A DNA stretch of 64,000 nt from Sphingomonas caseinilytica (GCF_023516455.1 NZ_JAMGBA010000001.1:1271929-1335928), one strand, 5' to 3'. Shown: positions 1-9,400, counted from the stretch's first letter. A program made the numbers and translations. The notes: a model not told the origin generated them from the letters alone.

Positions 1-150
1 CGTTCGTACGCACTGGCGAAAGCCGCCCCCCGCGCCCCGGCAGAGTTGGACGATCTCCTGCCGGCATTCGGCAGGAAGCCGTTCGCGCTGGCCCAGTGCG
101 ATTCCGCCAAGTGCAATAACGCACAGCGCGCCTATCAACGTCCAACGCAT
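1..150 (-). CDS. Small exported Cys-containing protein, partial (runs off the left edge)
   Basis: Only the first 50 codons lie in the window; the reading frame is open to base 1. The ATG at 150 follows a strong ribosome binding site (GGGAGGG, about 4 bases upstream). The start reads MRWTLIGALCVIALGGIALG and then QRERLPAECRQ, a plausible signal peptide or anchor followed by a mature part with spaced cysteines (AEC, QLC, RQC). That spacing recalls short Cys-repeat secreted proteins, but the rest is missing, so no function is given. Confidence 0.55.
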   Translation of the reverse strand, partial: MRWTLIGALCVIALGGIALGQRERLPAECRQEIVQLCRGAGGGFRQCVRT

Positions 151-261
151 TTCACCCTCCCAAGCCGGACGGATCGCGCGTCAAACAACAGGAGGTCCAC
201 TGAACGGCGGCTGACCGCGCATGGTTGACGAAATGGTAAGCGGGCAACCGGGTCTAACGGC

Positions 262-1503
262 TCATTCCGTCGAGGCGATGTCGCTCAGGTCCATATATTC
301 GACACGAGCCTTGGGCGAACGCTGCTGGGCCCTCGTGCCGGTCTGTCCTTCATAGCCGGACGTATAGGTGTAGCGTTCGGACCGAACCGAGGCAGGGTCG
401 TTGAGCTTGCCGGCCGTGTAGCGGCGCATGCTGAGCGAGGCGAGGAGCGGTTTCGTCCAGAAAAGGTCCCCCTTGCTCTTGGTGATCTTCACGTCGGAGA
501 CCCTGCCTTCCGGCGTGATGCGGAAGGTCACGTCAGCCCACATGTCATCGAAATTGCCGGAAATCCGCTTGATCGATGACCACTGCATTGCCGTGATGCT
601 ATTCGTGACCGAAGCGCGACCCTCGGCAGAGGCGCTTTGTTGCGGCATCCCTGACACTTCGCCGCCGATGGCCGGTGCCCCTTCCATCGGGAAGTTGAAC
701 TCGCTGCCGCTGTCGAGCTCCCGTTGCACCATTGCATAGCTCGGTTGGTATATGAGCATCGGCCGCTTGATATTGAGCTGTGCAAGCTCATTCTGGATCG
801 CCTGGGCGCCGGCCTCGTCGCCTTTTTGATAGGCCATCTTCGCCAGTGCCAGCTTCGCTTCCAGCACCGGGGCCCGCATCCGCTCTCCCTGAAGCCCCGC
901 GACTTTCCGGATTGCGGCCATTTGCATCTCGCTGCCCTGCGGCAGGTGGCGAATAGCGGAGCGGAGCTCGGCAATGGCGGCAATATCGTCTCGACCGTCC
1001 TTCCGCGCCTCATCGGCTAGCCGATCGTAATAATAGCGCGCCCTGGTATGCCCCTCGGTGCGGTACATCATCTCGGCGACTTCCATCAGCGCCGTATATT
1101 TACGAGAATCGTCAGGTGGCAGGCCGTTCTTCAGCGTATGATAGATGCCAAAGGTCGAGCGGAAATAATCCCTGTCGAAACCAAGGTTCGCCGCAACCTT
1201 CCCGTTTGCCCGGTAAAGTTGGGAAACCGGGACAGGATAAGCCTTGGCGAAATCCTCGTTGCGATCGAGCGACGCCAGAAGTGTCTTTCTGGCATCGCGA
1301 TACTTCCCGTCGAGCAACTGCGTTTCGGCCAAGGCAAGGGTCGCCGCGACATCCTCGTCCGTCTTGCAGTGCCGAGCCAGGCACGCGTTGAGTTTGGACC
1401 TGGCATCGTCGATTGGTCTGCCGACAACTACGATTGGATCGACCCTGCCCTGCACTGGAGCATATTGAGCGGCGGCTTGGAGAGCGAATAGCAACGTGAG
1501 CAC
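262..1503 (-). CDS. Exported TPR-like protein with TonB-like C-terminal domain
   Basis: 413 aa. I chose the GTG at 1503 because GAGGGGG precedes it by 5 bases and the protein then begins with a signal peptide (LTLLFALQAAA then QYAPVQ); the longer open frame upstream has no such features and overlaps the purA start region. Residues about 45-260 are alpha-helical and resemble tetratricopeptide repeats. The last about 100 residues (MWADVTFRITPEGRVSDVKI onward) look like the TonB C-terminal fold of periplasmic 'energy transducer' proteins: a beta strand, then conserved PEG, then SDV. No transmembrane anchor besides the signal is visible, so a classical TonB role is unlikely. It is divergent from purA. 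Function unknown. Confidence 0.7.
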   Translation of the reverse strand: MLTLLFALQAAAQYAPVQGRVDPIVVVGRPIDDARSKLNACLARHCKTDEDVAATLALAETQLLDGKYRDARKTLLASLDRNEDFAKAYPVPVSQLYRANGKVAANLGFDRDYFRSTFGIYHTLKNGLPPDDSRKYTALMEVAEMMYRTEGHTRARYYYDRLADEARKDGRDDIAAIAELRSAIRHLPQGSEMQMAAIRKVAGLQGERMRAPVLEAKLALAKMAYQKGDEAGAQAIQNELAQLNIKRPMLIYQPSYAMVQRELDSGSEFNFPMEGAPAIGGEVSGMPQQSASAEGRASVTNSITAMQWSSIKRISGNFDDMWADVTFRITPEGRVSDVKITKSKGDLFWTKPLLASLSMRRYTAGKLNDPASVRSERYTYTSGYEGQTGTRAQQRSPKARVEYMDLSDIASTE

Positions 1504-1585
1504 AATTACCCCCTCACGATTTTGATGGTCGGCCTCATAGCCGATTTGCCGGCCTTCGGCCATTGAAATGACCTGACCCGACACT

Positions 1586-1614
1586 TTGACCGCCGTGCCC
1601 GGCTCGCCTAGAGC
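1586..1614 (+). promoter_or_regulatory. Candidate promoter of purA
   Basis: TTGACC at 1586-1591 and TAGAGC at 1609-1614 are separated by 17 bases and lie about 30 bases upstream of the purA start. The -35 element is good and the -10 element is weak (3 of 6), so this is a low-confidence housekeeping promoter call. Confidence 0.3.
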
Positions 1615-1642
1615 GCGCCCGCAACCGCTAAGGGGATTCGTC

Positions 1643-2932
1643 TTGGGCAACGTAACCGTCATCGGCGCGCAATGGGGCGACGAGGGCAAAGGCAAGATCG
1701 TCGACTGGCTCGCCAGCCGTGCCGACATGGTCGTACGATTCCAGGGCGGCCACAACGCCGGTCACACGCTGGTCGTCGGCGACCAGACCTACAAGCTATC
1801 CCTGCTCCCGTCCGGAATCGTTCGCGGAACGCCGTCGGTCATCGGCAATGGCGTGGTCCTGGACCCTTGGGCATTGAAGGCCGAAGTCGAAAAGCTTGCC
1901 GAGCAAGGCGTGACCATCACTCCGGACGTGCTGATGATCGCTGAAACCTGCCCGCTGATCCTGCCCATCCACCGCGACCTCGACGCGCTTCGCGAGGATG
2001 CGTCCGGCGCGGGCAAAATCGGAACAACCCGCCGCGGCATTGGTCCGGCCTATGAGGACAAGGTCGGCCGCCGCGCCATCCGAGTTTGCGATCTTGCTCA
2101 TTTGGGCGAGCTCGATCCCCTGCTCGATCGCCTGTGCGCCCATCATGATCATCTACGCGCTGGCTTCGGGCGAGAGCCGGTCGACCGTGAACGGTTGAAG
2201 AATGATCTCGCCGAGATCGCCGAGTTCGTCCTGTCCTTCGCGCGGCCGGTCTGGCGCGACCTTGACGACGCACGCCGCCGCGGTCGCCGGATCCTGTTCG
2301 AAGGCGCGCAGGGCGTGCTGCTCGACGTCGATCATGGCACTTATCCGTTCGTCACCTCGTCCAACACGGTGGCGGGCACAACCGGTTCAGGCAGTGGCAT
2401 GGGGCCCGGGGCCGCTGGTTTCGTGCTCGGAATCGTCAAGGCTTATACGACTCGCGTTGGTTCCGGCCCCTTCCCGACCGAGCTTGAGGACGAGATCGGA
2501 CAGCGCCTCGGCGAGCGCGGCCATGAGTTCGGTACCGTCACCGGGCGCCAGCGCCGCTGCGGCTGGTTCGATGCGGTACTGGTGCGCCAGTCGGCCGCGG
2601 TTAGCGGCGTCACCGGCATCGCGCTCACCAAGATCGACGTGCTGGACGGCCTGGAGACAGTGAAGATCTGCACCGGATATCGCATCGGCGATACGGTTTA
2701 CGACTATCTTCCGCCCCATTCTCTCGACCAGGCGCGCGCAGAACCCATTTACGAAGAAATGCGCGGCTGGAGCGGGACGACCGCGGGTGCGCGCAGCTGG
2801 GCCGACCTTCCGGCGCAGGCGATCAAATATGTCCGCCGGATCGAGGAGCTGATCCGCTGCCCGGTAGCACTTGTCAGCACCTCACCGCAGCGTGACGATA
2901 CGATCCTGGTGAGCGACCCGTTCGCTTCGTAG
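1643..2932 (+). CDS. purA: Adenylosuccinate synthetase
   Basis: 429 aa. It converts IMP, aspartate and GTP to adenylosuccinate, the first committed step from IMP to AMP. The N-terminus reads [16 protein letters not shown], the signature GTP-binding loop of the family, followed by [12 protein letters not shown]. Further conserved blocks are the [37 protein letters not shown] and [13 protein letters not shown] regions. The TTG at 1643 is the preferred start: AGGGG lies 7 bases upstream and the protein then aligns with the usual family start and length; the ATG at 1586 would add 19 atypical residues. Confidence 0.96.
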   Translation: MGNVTVIGAQWGDEGKGKIVDWLASRADMVVRFQGGHNAGHTLVVGDQTYKLSLLPSGIVRGTPSVIGNGVVLDPWALKAEVEKLAEQGVTITPDVLMIAETCPLILPIHRDLDALREDASGAGKIGTTRRGIGPAYEDKVGRRAIRVCDLAHLGELDPLLDRLCAHHDHLRAGFGREPVDRERLKNDLAEIAEFVLSFARPVWRDLDDARRRGRRILFEGAQGVLLDVDHGTYPFVTSSNTVAGTTGSGSGMGPGAAGFVLGIVKAYTTRVGSGPFPTELEDEIGQRLGERGHEFGTVTGRQRRCGWFDAVLVRQSAAVSGVTGIALTKIDVLDGLETVKICTGYRIGDTVYDYLPPHSLDQARAEPIYEEMRGWSGTTAGARSWADLPAQAIKYVRRIEELIRCPVALVSTSPQRDDTILVSDPFAS

Positions 2933-2950
2933 TGCAGAAGGAAGAAAGGC

Positions 2951-2979
2951 CCGCCACGGCATAGTTGAAAACGTGGCGG
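2951..2979. terminator. Hairpin after purA, possible terminator
   Basis: CCGCCACG (2951-2958) pairs with CGTGGCGG (2972-2979), an 8-bp perfect stem with a 13-base loop, 18 bases after the purA stop. The plus-strand side lacks a T tract; the minus-strand side is followed by a short T-rich stretch. It could act as a weak terminator. Confidence 0.4.
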
Positions 2980-3296
2980 ACCCCCCGTCATCGAGATAGC
3001 TTCGGGGATACGAGGTGGCCATGATCATGTGGCCGTCACGCCACCGATTTCGCAACACTGTGGCCATTTAGAAGCAGTGCGGTTTTGGCGGCAAAGACGA
3101 TCCAGCCAAGATATTATTGCGCGCTGGCGGCCGAGGGTTTCACTTCGGTCTGACGGGGCGTCGGCTCACGCAAGCGCAACTGCCTCCCGAGCATTGCCCG
3201 CGGCTTGAATTTCCTGTCCTACAGCCCGTCAAATATGGGATGAAGCCGGCGGCTTTTTCGCATCGTCAACATTCTTGGGTGCGGCTGCGAGCCCCG

Positions 3297-3346
3297 GCTA
3301 ACTTCACAAAAATGGTCGCATCGCCCATGCAAATAGTGAAGTTAGC
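3297..3346. repeat. 11-bp perfect inverted repeat with nested 4-bp repeat
   Basis: GCTAACTTCAC (3297-3307) and GTGAAGTTAGC (3336-3346) are exact reverse complements separated by 28 bases. Inside the loop ATGG (3312-3315) and CCAT (3325-3328) can also pair. There is no T tract, so it is not a standard terminator. It sits 22 bases past the acyP stop codon. Role unknown: protein-binding site, transcript 3' end structure or relic of a mobile end. Confidence 0.6.
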
Positions 3347-3367
3347 GTTCCGATCGAATGAATTTGG

Positions 3368-3643
3368 CTAGTGGCGGACCTCAAACTCCTCGCCCGCCTG
3401 AGGTTCGGCTTCGGCAACGTCGAACCGGTCGACGATCGCGGAAGGCGGACCATCGCGGAGCCGTTCGATCAGCTGCTGAACGACCGCCTCCTCGCCCGCA
3501 AGATGCGCCTCGACGCTACCGTCCGGGCAATTGCGAACCCAGCCGGCAACGCCGAGATCATCGGCCTGCTGCTGCGTCCAGCCGCGAAAGAATACGCCCT
3601 GGACCCGGCCAAAGATGCGAACGTGGCGGCCGATCCGGGCCAT
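3368..3643 (-). CDS. acyP: Acylphosphatase
   Basis: 91 aa, the usual length for this family. It hydrolyses acyl phosphates in the cytosol. The N-terminal motif GRVQGVFFRGWTQQQA contains the phosphate-binding loop and catalytic Arg, and GWVRNCPDGSVEAHLAGEE matches the second conserved block with the catalytic Asn. The start ATG overlaps the fabI stop codon by one base (TGATG), so it is almost certainly translated in one message with fabI. A GTG one codon earlier is an alternative start. Confidence 0.93.
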   Translation of the reverse strand: MARIGRHVRIFGRVQGVFFRGWTQQQADDLGVAGWVRNCPDGSVEAHLAGEEAVVQQLIERLRDGPPSAIVDRFDVAEAEPQAGEEFEVRH

Positions 3644-4446
3644 CACACCACGCTGATGTCGGGCGCGTCCTCGGCCTTCATGCCGACGACGTTATAGCCC
3701 GCGTCGACGTGGTGGATCTCGCCCGTGACGCCGGCCGCCAGGTCAGACAGCAGGTAGAGTCCGGCGCCGCCGACATCCTCGATCGTGACGTTGCGGCGAA
3801 GCGGCGAGTTATATTCGTTCCACTTCATGATGTAGCGGAAATCGCCGATTCCGCTGGCGGCAAGCGTCTTGATCGGACCGGCGCTGATCGCGTTGACGCG
3901 GATCGCTTCCGGACCGAGGTCCGCCGCCAGATATTTGACGCTGGTTTCCAGGGCGGCCTTGGCGACGCCCATCACATTGTAATGAGGAATGACCTTTTCC
4001 GCGCCATAATAGGAAAGAGTCAGCAGCGACCCGCCCTCTTTCATCATCGCCCTGGCCCGCTGGGCGACGGCGACGAAGCTGTAGACAGAGATGTTCATCG
4101 TCATCAGGAAGTTGTCGAGGCTGGTGTCGACATAGCCGCCGCGAAGCTCGTTCTTGTCGGAAAAGCCAATCGCATGGACGACGAAGTCGAGGCCGTCCCA
4201 GCGCTTCTTCAGATCGTCGAACGCCTGGTCCAGCGCCGCCATGTCGCTGACGTCGCAGTCGATCAGCAGGTCGCTGCCAAGCTGCTCGGCCAGTGGGCGC
4301 ACCCGCTTCTCAAGCGCTTCGCCCTGATAGCTGAACGCCAGCTCCGCGCCCTGGTCGCGAAGCGCCTTGGCGATTCCCCAGGCCAGAGATCGGTCGTTCG
4401 CGAGTCCCATGATGAGGCCGCGCTTTCCCGACATCAAACCGCCCAT
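3643..4446 (-). CDS. fabI: Enoyl-[acyl-carrier-protein] reductase (NADH), FabI type
   Basis: 267 aa, the normal length for FabI. It reduces trans-2-enoyl-ACP in the last step of each fatty-acid elongation round and is the triclosan target. Visible are the atypical nucleotide-binding start (GLIMGLANDRSLAWGIA), the SDR-type catalytic Tyr and Lys in YNVMGVAKAALE, and ISAGPIKTLAASGI in the substrate loop. It is the middle gene of a minus-strand run with the YihY-type gene 3 bases upstream and acyP overlapping downstream. Confidence 0.96.
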   Translation of the reverse strand: MGGLMSGKRGLIMGLANDRSLAWGIAKALRDQGAELAFSYQGEALEKRVRPLAEQLGSDLLIDCDVSDMAALDQAFDDLKKRWDGLDFVVHAIGFSDKNELRGGYVDTSLDNFLMTMNISVYSFVAVAQRARAMMKEGGSLLTLSYYGAEKVIPHYNVMGVAKAALETSVKYLAADLGPEAIRVNAISAGPIKTLAASGIGDFRYIMKWNEYNSPLRRNVTIEDVGGAGLYLLSDLAAGVTGEIHHVDAGYNVVGMKAEDAPDISVV

Positions 4447-4449
4447 TGG

Positions 4450-5481
4450 CTATACCCCTCTTTCCCCGCGCTGTTCGCGCAATCTGTCTTCTTCCGGGGC
4501 CGGTTCCTCTACCGGCACTTCATCCCGGTACGGCCCTTCATATATTTCGCCCCTTAGCGCCTTTCCGCCCGGCTCGACTAGGGCGGCGTTGAGTTCCGCT
4601 CCCGCAACGACGCCAAGGCCGATGACGAAGAAGAACAGCAGCGCGACCATGACCCCGGCGAGGCTGCCGTAGGTCATCTCGTACCCCCCGAAGAAGCCGA
4701 TGACGTCCGGTAGAAGCTCTACTGTCAGCAGCCACCAGACCGTGACGACGAATGCGCCGGGCCATTTGCGGCACTCGATCGTTCGGTAGCGCGCCGGCGT
4801 GAGGACCAGGAAGATGATGTAGAAGGTCGCGAACAGCGTCACCGCCGGGACGATCTTGTAGAAACCAAGGCGCCTCCCGATCCCTTCGGAAAAGGGCAGC
4901 GCCTCAACCACGAAATGGTGGGCGGACGAGAGGAAGACGGAAACGCCGAACGCAGTCATCAGAAGGATGACCGATCCCAGGGTGATGGCCATCGCCGCTA
5001 GCCGATATTGCCAAAAGCTAGCCGAATATTTGACGCCGTAGGCGCGGCGCAGGATGTCGCGGATCGTCTCGATAAAGCTTGCGGCGGTCCACAGGCCGAC
5101 AGCGGCGCCGAACCACAGCAGCATTCCGGAGCGCCCTTCGAGCACTTCCGTCACCGGGTTGGCAAGGACACTGGCAACGTCGGACGGAAGCCGGCCGAGG
5201 ATCGCCTTGACCGCCAATGCCGTATCCTCGGTCCGCCCCAGCAGCCGCGCAATGGCCGCGGCCAGGATGAAGAAGGGAAATAGCGCGAGAAGCGACAGAT
5301 AGGCGAGATTACCGGCGTGGATGAACCCATCGTCGTAAAGGCCGATGCCGACCCGCTTGGCGACGATCAGGGGCCGAATTTCACGCTTGGCCCGCTCGAT
5401 CGCCGCCTTGCCGAAGCGGGCGCGCAGACGAGCCATGCGCTTGCGTCGTGCTTCGGGCGATTGCGGGTGATATTCCTTCAT
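4450..5481 (-). CDS. YihY/BrkB-type inner membrane protein
   Basis: 343 aa, with about six hydrophobic segments between residues 60 and 300 and charged ends. The pattern (YDDGFIHAGNLAYLSLLALFPFFILAAA early, then WTAASFIETI, then YGSLAGVMVALLFFFVIGLGVVAGAELNAAL near the end) is that of the YihY/UPF0761 family, formerly misnamed ribonuclease BN. No enzymatic function is established for the family. It ends 3 bases before the fabI start, so the two are likely cotranscribed. Confidence 0.88.
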   Translation of the reverse strand: MKEYHPQSPEARRKRMARLRARFGKAAIERAKREIRPLIVAKRVGIGLYDDGFIHAGNLAYLSLLALFPFFILAAAIARLLGRTEDTALAVKAILGRLPSDVASVLANPVTEVLEGRSGMLLWFGAAVGLWTAASFIETIRDILRRAYGVKYSASFWQYRLAAMAITLGSVILLMTAFGVSVFLSSAHHFVVEALPFSEGIGRRLGFYKIVPAVTLFATFYIIFLVLTPARYRTIECRKWPGAFVVTVWWLLTVELLPDVIGFFGGYEMTYGSLAGVMVALLFFFVIGLGVVAGAELNAALVEPGGKALRGEIYEGPYRDEVPVEEPAPEEDRLREQRGERGV

Positions 5482-5507
5482 TCAGCCGCCTTGTCGTTCT
5501 GGGGGCG

Positions 5508-6461
5508 CTAAACCCCTAGCGAAGCCCTCGGGTTGCCGCCGCCTTCCCAATTTTCGGCAAACTGATGCAGTGCATCGTCTTGTGCGGGAAGGTCGATCGC
5601 AAGCTGGATCAACAGGTCGCCTCGATTGCCGTCCTTGCCGGTAAAGCCCCGTCCCTTGATCCTCAGCTGCTTACCCGACGTCGAGCCCTTGGGAACCGTC
5701 AGCATCACGGGGCCCTCTGGTGTCGGAACCTTGACCTTGCCGCCGAGCACAGCCTCCTTCAGCGTGATGGGCAAGGTCAGGCGGATATTCTTACCCTCTC
5801 GAGTGTAGAAAGGGTGGGCGCCGATCTCGATCGTGACGATTGCGTCGCCTCGTCCGCCCTGCCCTTCCTGACCCTGGCCGGAGAGGCGGATCTTGGTGCC
5901 GTCTTCGACCCCCTTTGGGAGCTTGAGATCGATGGTCCGGCCACCCGACAGCGTAACTCGCTGCTCCTTGAGTGTTGCAGCATCGACGAAGGCCACTTTT
6001 AGCCGATAGGCGCTGTCGGCTCCCTTTTGCGGTGCCCTAGCCCTGCCGAATCCGCCAAACGGGCCGCCGCTGCCCGCCCCGCGCCGACCCGAAGTGGCGG
6101 CACCGAACAGTCCCTCGAACAGGTCGGAAAGATCGGCGGTATCGCCCGAGAAGCCTCCGGGGAAACCTTCGTAACCACCTGCTGCCCCGCCAGGCCTGGA
6201 GCGCGCACCGCCGCCGAAACCACCGCCGAACGGGATTCGCGGATTGCCGTCCTCGTCGATTTCGCCCCGGTCATATTGGGCGCGCTTGTCCTTGTCGGAC
6301 AGCAGGTCATAGGCCTTGGTAACCTGGGCGAAGCGTTCCGCCGACTTGGGATTGTCCTTGTTGCGGTCCGGGTGCAGCTGCTTGGCAAGGCTGCGATAAG
6401 CCTTTTTGATTTCGGCTTCGCTTGCCCCGCGATTGACGCCCAGCTGCTGATACAGGTCCAT
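5508..6461 (-). CDS. DnaJ-class co-chaperone (CbpA-like, no zinc domain)
   Basis: 317 aa. The J domain is at residues 1-70 (DLYQQLGV start, the helix II/III HPD motif in [11 protein letters not shown]), followed by a Gly/Phe-rich linker (about 75-150) and DnaJ C-terminal beta domains with [20 protein letters not shown] and [10 protein letters not shown]. The four CXXCXGXG zinc repeats of DnaJ are absent, so it is a CbpA-type type II J protein that should stimulate a DnaK ATPase. The ATG at 6461 is chosen because GAAGGGA precedes it; the 16 residues encoded upstream are not protein-like. Confidence 0.92.
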   Translation of the reverse strand: MDLYQQLGVNRGASEAEIKKAYRSLAKQLHPDRNKDNPKSAERFAQVTKAYDLLSDKDKRAQYDRGEIDEDGNPRIPFGGGFGGGARSRPGGAAGGYEGFPGGFSGDTADLSDLFEGLFGAATSGRRGAGSGGPFGGFGRARAPQKGADSAYRLKVAFVDAATLKEQRVTLSGGRTIDLKLPKGVEDGTKIRLSGQGQEGQGGRGDAIVTIEIGAHPFYTREGKNIRLTLPITLKEAVLGGKVKVPTPEGPVMLTVPKGSTSGKQLRIKGRGFTGKDGNRGDLLIQLAIDLPAQDDALHQFAENWEGGGNPRASLGV

Positions 6462-6548
6462 TCGTTTCCCTTCGCGCCCCCGTTTCAATGCCCGGCCCGC
6501 CGCCGTCAAGCGTCACGGAGCCTCGACAGGTTGGCGGCAACCGGGCAA

Positions 6549-7139
6549 ATGCGCCGCATGGCCGACGATCCCATTGCCCTTTTCGACAGCTGGTTTGCGG
6601 AGGCGAAGGCTTCCGAGATCAATGATCCCGATGCGATGGCCCTGGCGACGGCCGACAAGGATGGCGATCCCAGCGTCCGAATGGTCCTTCTGAAAGGCCA
6701 TGGGCCCGACGGTTTTGTTTTCTACACGAATGAGGACAGCAACAAGGGCCAGGACCTTGCGGAGAACCCGAACGCGGCCCTGCTTTTCCACTGGAAGTCG
6801 TTGCGGCGCCAGGTGCGAGTAGAAGGCTGGGTCGAGCGAGTATCCGACGACGAGGCCAACGCATATTTCGCCACGCGGTCGAGGGAATCGCAACTAGGCG
6901 CCTGGGCCTCCGACCAATCGAGTCCACTCCCCGATCGTGCCACGTTTGAGGACCGTTACGAGCAGGTGAAGCAACGGTTCGAAGGCGAGGCCGTGCCGCG
7001 GCCATCGAATTGGGGCGGATATCGCGTGCTGCCGCTGGTCATGGAATTCTGGCAGGACCGCGAACACCGGCTGCATGAGCGCCGCCTGTTCCTCGCTCAG
7101 GAGGACGGCAGCTGGATCGAAGGGCTGCTCTATCCATGA
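6549..7139 (+). CDS. pdxH: Pyridoxamine 5'-phosphate oxidase
   Basis: 196 aa (193 if the ATG at 6558 is used; neither has a clear ribosome binding site). FMN enzyme oxidising pyridoxine or pyridoxamine 5'-phosphate to PLP. Diagnostic stretches are PSVRMVLLKGHGPDGFVFYTN (FMN contacts), SRESQLGAWASDQSS, and the C-terminal block WGGYRVLPLVMEFWQDREHRLHER. It is divergent from the dnaJ-like gene, and its stop overlaps the start of the CDF transporter (ATGA), suggesting a three-gene operon with that transporter and the PhzF protein. Confidence 0.95.
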   Translation: MRRMADDPIALFDSWFAEAKASEINDPDAMALATADKDGDPSVRMVLLKGHGPDGFVFYTNEDSNKGQDLAENPNAALLFHWKSLRRQVRVEGWVERVSDDEANAYFATRSRESQLGAWASDQSSPLPDRATFEDRYEQVKQRFEGEAVPRPSNWGGYRVLPLVMEFWQDREHRLHERRLFLAQEDGSWIEGLLYP

Positions 7140-8119
7140 GCGGCGCCCACCATCATCACGCCCACGGCCATGGAAACCACCATCATGGTCACGGCCATCA
7201 CCATGCCGAGCGGGCCTCGCTGACGGCCAGAGCGGCGCTTGCCAGCATTACCATGGCGCTGTTCCTGGTCGCGCTGAAGACCTGGGCCAGCTGGGACACG
7301 GGTTCGGTGGCGATGCTGGGATCACTCGCCGACACTACGCTGGATTTCATCGCCAGCCTGATCACCTTCCTTGGCGTCCGCTGGGCGGCGATGCCGGCCG
7401 ACGAGGAGCATCGTTACGGCCACGGCAAGGCAGAGGCGCTGGCCGCGCTAACGCAGGTGACCCTCATCACCGTTTCCGCAGTCGGAATCGCCTGGCGGGC
7501 ATTCGACCGGCTGCAGAGCGGGGCGCCGACCCAGGGCCTTGAACTGGGCATCGGCGTGTCGATCATCGCAATGGTCGCGACCCTCGGACTGCTCGCCTAT
7601 CAGCGTTACGTCATCAAGCGGACCGGATCTGTCGCGATCCTGACCGATCACGTTCACTACCAGACCGATGTCCTCCTGAACCTGTCGGTCATCGGCGCAC
7701 TGGTCCTGGACCAGATTCTTGGCTGGCGTCTCGCCGATCCTCTGTTCGGTTTCGCCATCGCAGGCTGGCTGATGTACGGCGCCTGGGGCGCCGCAAGCCA
7801 CTCGGTCGACCAGCTGATGGACCGCGAATGGCCCGAGGAGGAGCGCGAAGCGTTCATCGCGGCGGCGCAGGAGTATCCCGAGCTGGCCGGACTCCATGAC
7901 CTCAGAACCCGGACGTCGGGCGCCCACCGCTTCGTCCAGTTCCATGTCTGGGTGCCCGGCGACTGGACGGTGACGGAGGCGCATGACCGGATGGATGCAG
8001 TGGAGGAAAAGCTGCAGCATCGCTTCCCGCGGACCGAAATCATCATTCACCTGGACCCCGAGGGCCATACCGACCGCGAGGGAATCCTGCCCAAGCATTT
8101 GACGGAGAGCGCGCGATGA
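7136..8119 (+). CDS. Cation diffusion facilitator with His-rich N-terminus
   Basis: 327 aa inner membrane metal(II)/H+ antiporter. The first 26 residues contain about 13 histidines, a metal-binding tail seen in DmeF/ZitB-like CDF members. Six transmembrane segments follow (about 35-215), with the transport-site Asp residues in LGSLADTTLDFIAS and ILTDHVHYQTDVLLN, and a cytoplasmic C-terminal domain with HDLRTRTSGAHRFVQFHV. Substrate is probably Zn, Co, Fe or Ni and cannot be decided from sequence. It overlaps pdxH and the PhzF gene by 4 bases each. Confidence 0.93.
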   Translation: MSGAHHHHAHGHGNHHHGHGHHHAERASLTARAALASITMALFLVALKTWASWDTGSVAMLGSLADTTLDFIASLITFLGVRWAAMPADEEHRYGHGKAEALAALTQVTLITVSAVGIAWRAFDRLQSGAPTQGLELGIGVSIIAMVATLGLLAYQRYVIKRTGSVAILTDHVHYQTDVLLNLSVIGALVLDQILGWRLADPLFGFAIAGWLMYGAWGAASHSVDQLMDREWPEEEREAFIAAAQEYPELAGLHDLRTRTSGAHRFVQFHVWVPGDWTVTEAHDRMDAVEEKLQHRFPRTEIIIHLDPEGHTDREGILPKHLTESAR

Positions 8120-8907
8120 CTCCGCATCCCATTTTCCAGGTCGATGCCTTTGCCGAGAAGCCCTTTGCAGGAAATCCTGCGGCCGTGATGCCGCTCGATC
8201 ATTGGCTGCCGGAAGATGTGATGCAGGCGATCGCGGCGGAGAATAATCTCAGCGAAACGGCCTTTACCGTGCCGAGCGACCGTGACGACGCCGATTATGA
8301 CCTTCGCTGGTTCACACCGGCGGTCGAGGTACCGCTTTGCGGCCATGCGACCTTGGCTGCCGGTCACATATTGATGCACGGGCAACAGGTTCGCTTTTCG
8401 ACCAAGTCCGGAGTGCTCATCGTCGCTCGCGACGAGGAAGATCCCGGCTTGCTGAAACTGGACCTACCAGCTGCGCCGCTAAAGCAAGTGTCGGAACCGG
8501 AAGTTTGCAAGGCGCTGGGCCTATCGGATCGTCCCTTGTGGTTCGCCGAAGGCTGCAACGACAGCGTCATCGTCGCCGTCGACAGCGAATCCGAAGTGCG
8601 AGCGGTCGCGCCCGACTTCACGGCGCTCGGCAAAATCCACCGCATGGCGATCGTGACGGCGCCCGGCGACAAGCAAGACATCGCCAGCCGGGTGTTCGTC
8701 CCTTACGCGGGGATCGATGAGGATCCGGTGACCGGATCCGCCCATGCCGCCCTTGTGCCCTTCTGGGCCGAACGCCTGGGCAGGAACCGCTTCACTGCGC
8801 TTCAGGCAAGCAAGCGGACCGGCCTGCTGGAGTGCGAGTTGCGCGGCGATCGGGTGATCCTCGGCGGCCACGCAGTCACGGTGATCGAGGGCTACTTCCA
8901 GCTTTAG
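8116..8907 (+). CDS. PhzF-family isomerase-like protein
   Basis: 263 aa. The start HPIFQVDAFAEKPFAGNPAAV and the later ENNLSETAFTVP and LCGHATLAAGH blocks are the PhzF/DapF-like fold signatures, with the catalytic Glu in NLSETAF. The second half repeats the fold (DPVTGSAHAALVPFWAERLG). Non-phenazine bacteria commonly carry such paralogues of unknown substrate, and there are no other phz genes nearby, so phenazine synthesis should not be inferred. Last gene of the pdxH unit. Confidence 0.9.
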   Translation: MTPHPIFQVDAFAEKPFAGNPAAVMPLDHWLPEDVMQAIAAENNLSETAFTVPSDRDDADYDLRWFTPAVEVPLCGHATLAAGHILMHGQQVRFSTKSGVLIVARDEEDPGLLKLDLPAAPLKQVSEPEVCKALGLSDRPLWFAEGCNDSVIVAVDSESEVRAVAPDFTALGKIHRMAIVTAPGDKQDIASRVFVPYAGIDEDPVTGSAHAALVPFWAERLGRNRFTALQASKRTGLLECELRGDRVILGGHAVTVIEGYFQL

Positions 8908-9294
8908 CTAGCGCCCGCGGCTCCAGATCAGGCTGTCGACCAGCCAGCTTCCATCGCGCTCGGTCAGGGTGGACGTAACGACTCCATCCACGTGGAAATC
9001 GGCGTCGGAGAGCCTGCCATTCAGATGCCCGGGGGCGACGACATAGGCCCTGTCGCCGGACACTTGTACGTCGGCAACGTCGAGACTTAGCGAAGCATGG
9101 AGGCGGTTGCGGGCATTTGCGAGACGCCGGAACCATTGCTCGGCCTCGTCGCGGCCTGCCCTTTGGAATGGGGCAACGTCATCGATGATGACTACATTTT
9201 CGCTCATTGCCGAAAGGCCGGCGCTATTCTCTCCGCTATTCATGGCGTCGATTACATGGCGCAGCGCGCTCAAGGCAGCTTCGTTTTCCGACAT
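8908..9294 (-). CDS. NTF2/SnoaL-fold protein
   Basis: 128 aa with the ATG at 9294 preceded by GGAG at 7 bases; a longer frame adds 26 non-homologous-looking residues. Composition and length (helix-rich N-terminus ALRHVIDAMNSGE, then a beta sheet ending SWLVDSLIWSRGR) match the NTF2-like/SnoaL or DUF4440 group. Members range from ketosteroid isomerases to ligand-binding proteins, so the specific role is unknown. Convergent with the PhzF gene with no spacer, divergent from the flavoprotein gene. Confidence 0.75.
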   Translation of the reverse strand: MSENEAALSALRHVIDAMNSGENSAGLSAMSENVVIIDDVAPFQRAGRDEAEQWFRRLANARNRLHASLSLDVADVQVSGDRAYVVAPGHLNGRLSDADFHVDGVVTSTLTERDGSWLVDSLIWSRGR

Positions 9295-9400
9295 GACGGG
9301 CTCCTGGCAGCAGCCGCTAGCATGGAGTCGTGATTGTTCGGCGCAATCGGGGAAAGCCCGATAGGTCGCCATTACCGATCCGAGCCGCTAGGGGCGGCAG

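Larger units (their letters stand above)
2933..3367. other. 435-base intergenic region between convergent purA and acyP
   Basis: No convincing gene is seen; small open frames here lack a ribosome binding site and protein-like composition. The region contains a hairpin just after purA and an 11-bp inverted repeat at 3297-3346, both listed separately, and a short AAGCC-ggc-GGCTT stem followed by T residues near 3244-3259. Confidence 0.6.

Noticed and set aside
3358..4557. 399-aa plus-strand frame opposite fabI
   Set aside because: It is antisense to fabI and acyP, whose motifs are unambiguous; its composition is Arg/Asp-rich as expected for a high-GC shadow frame.
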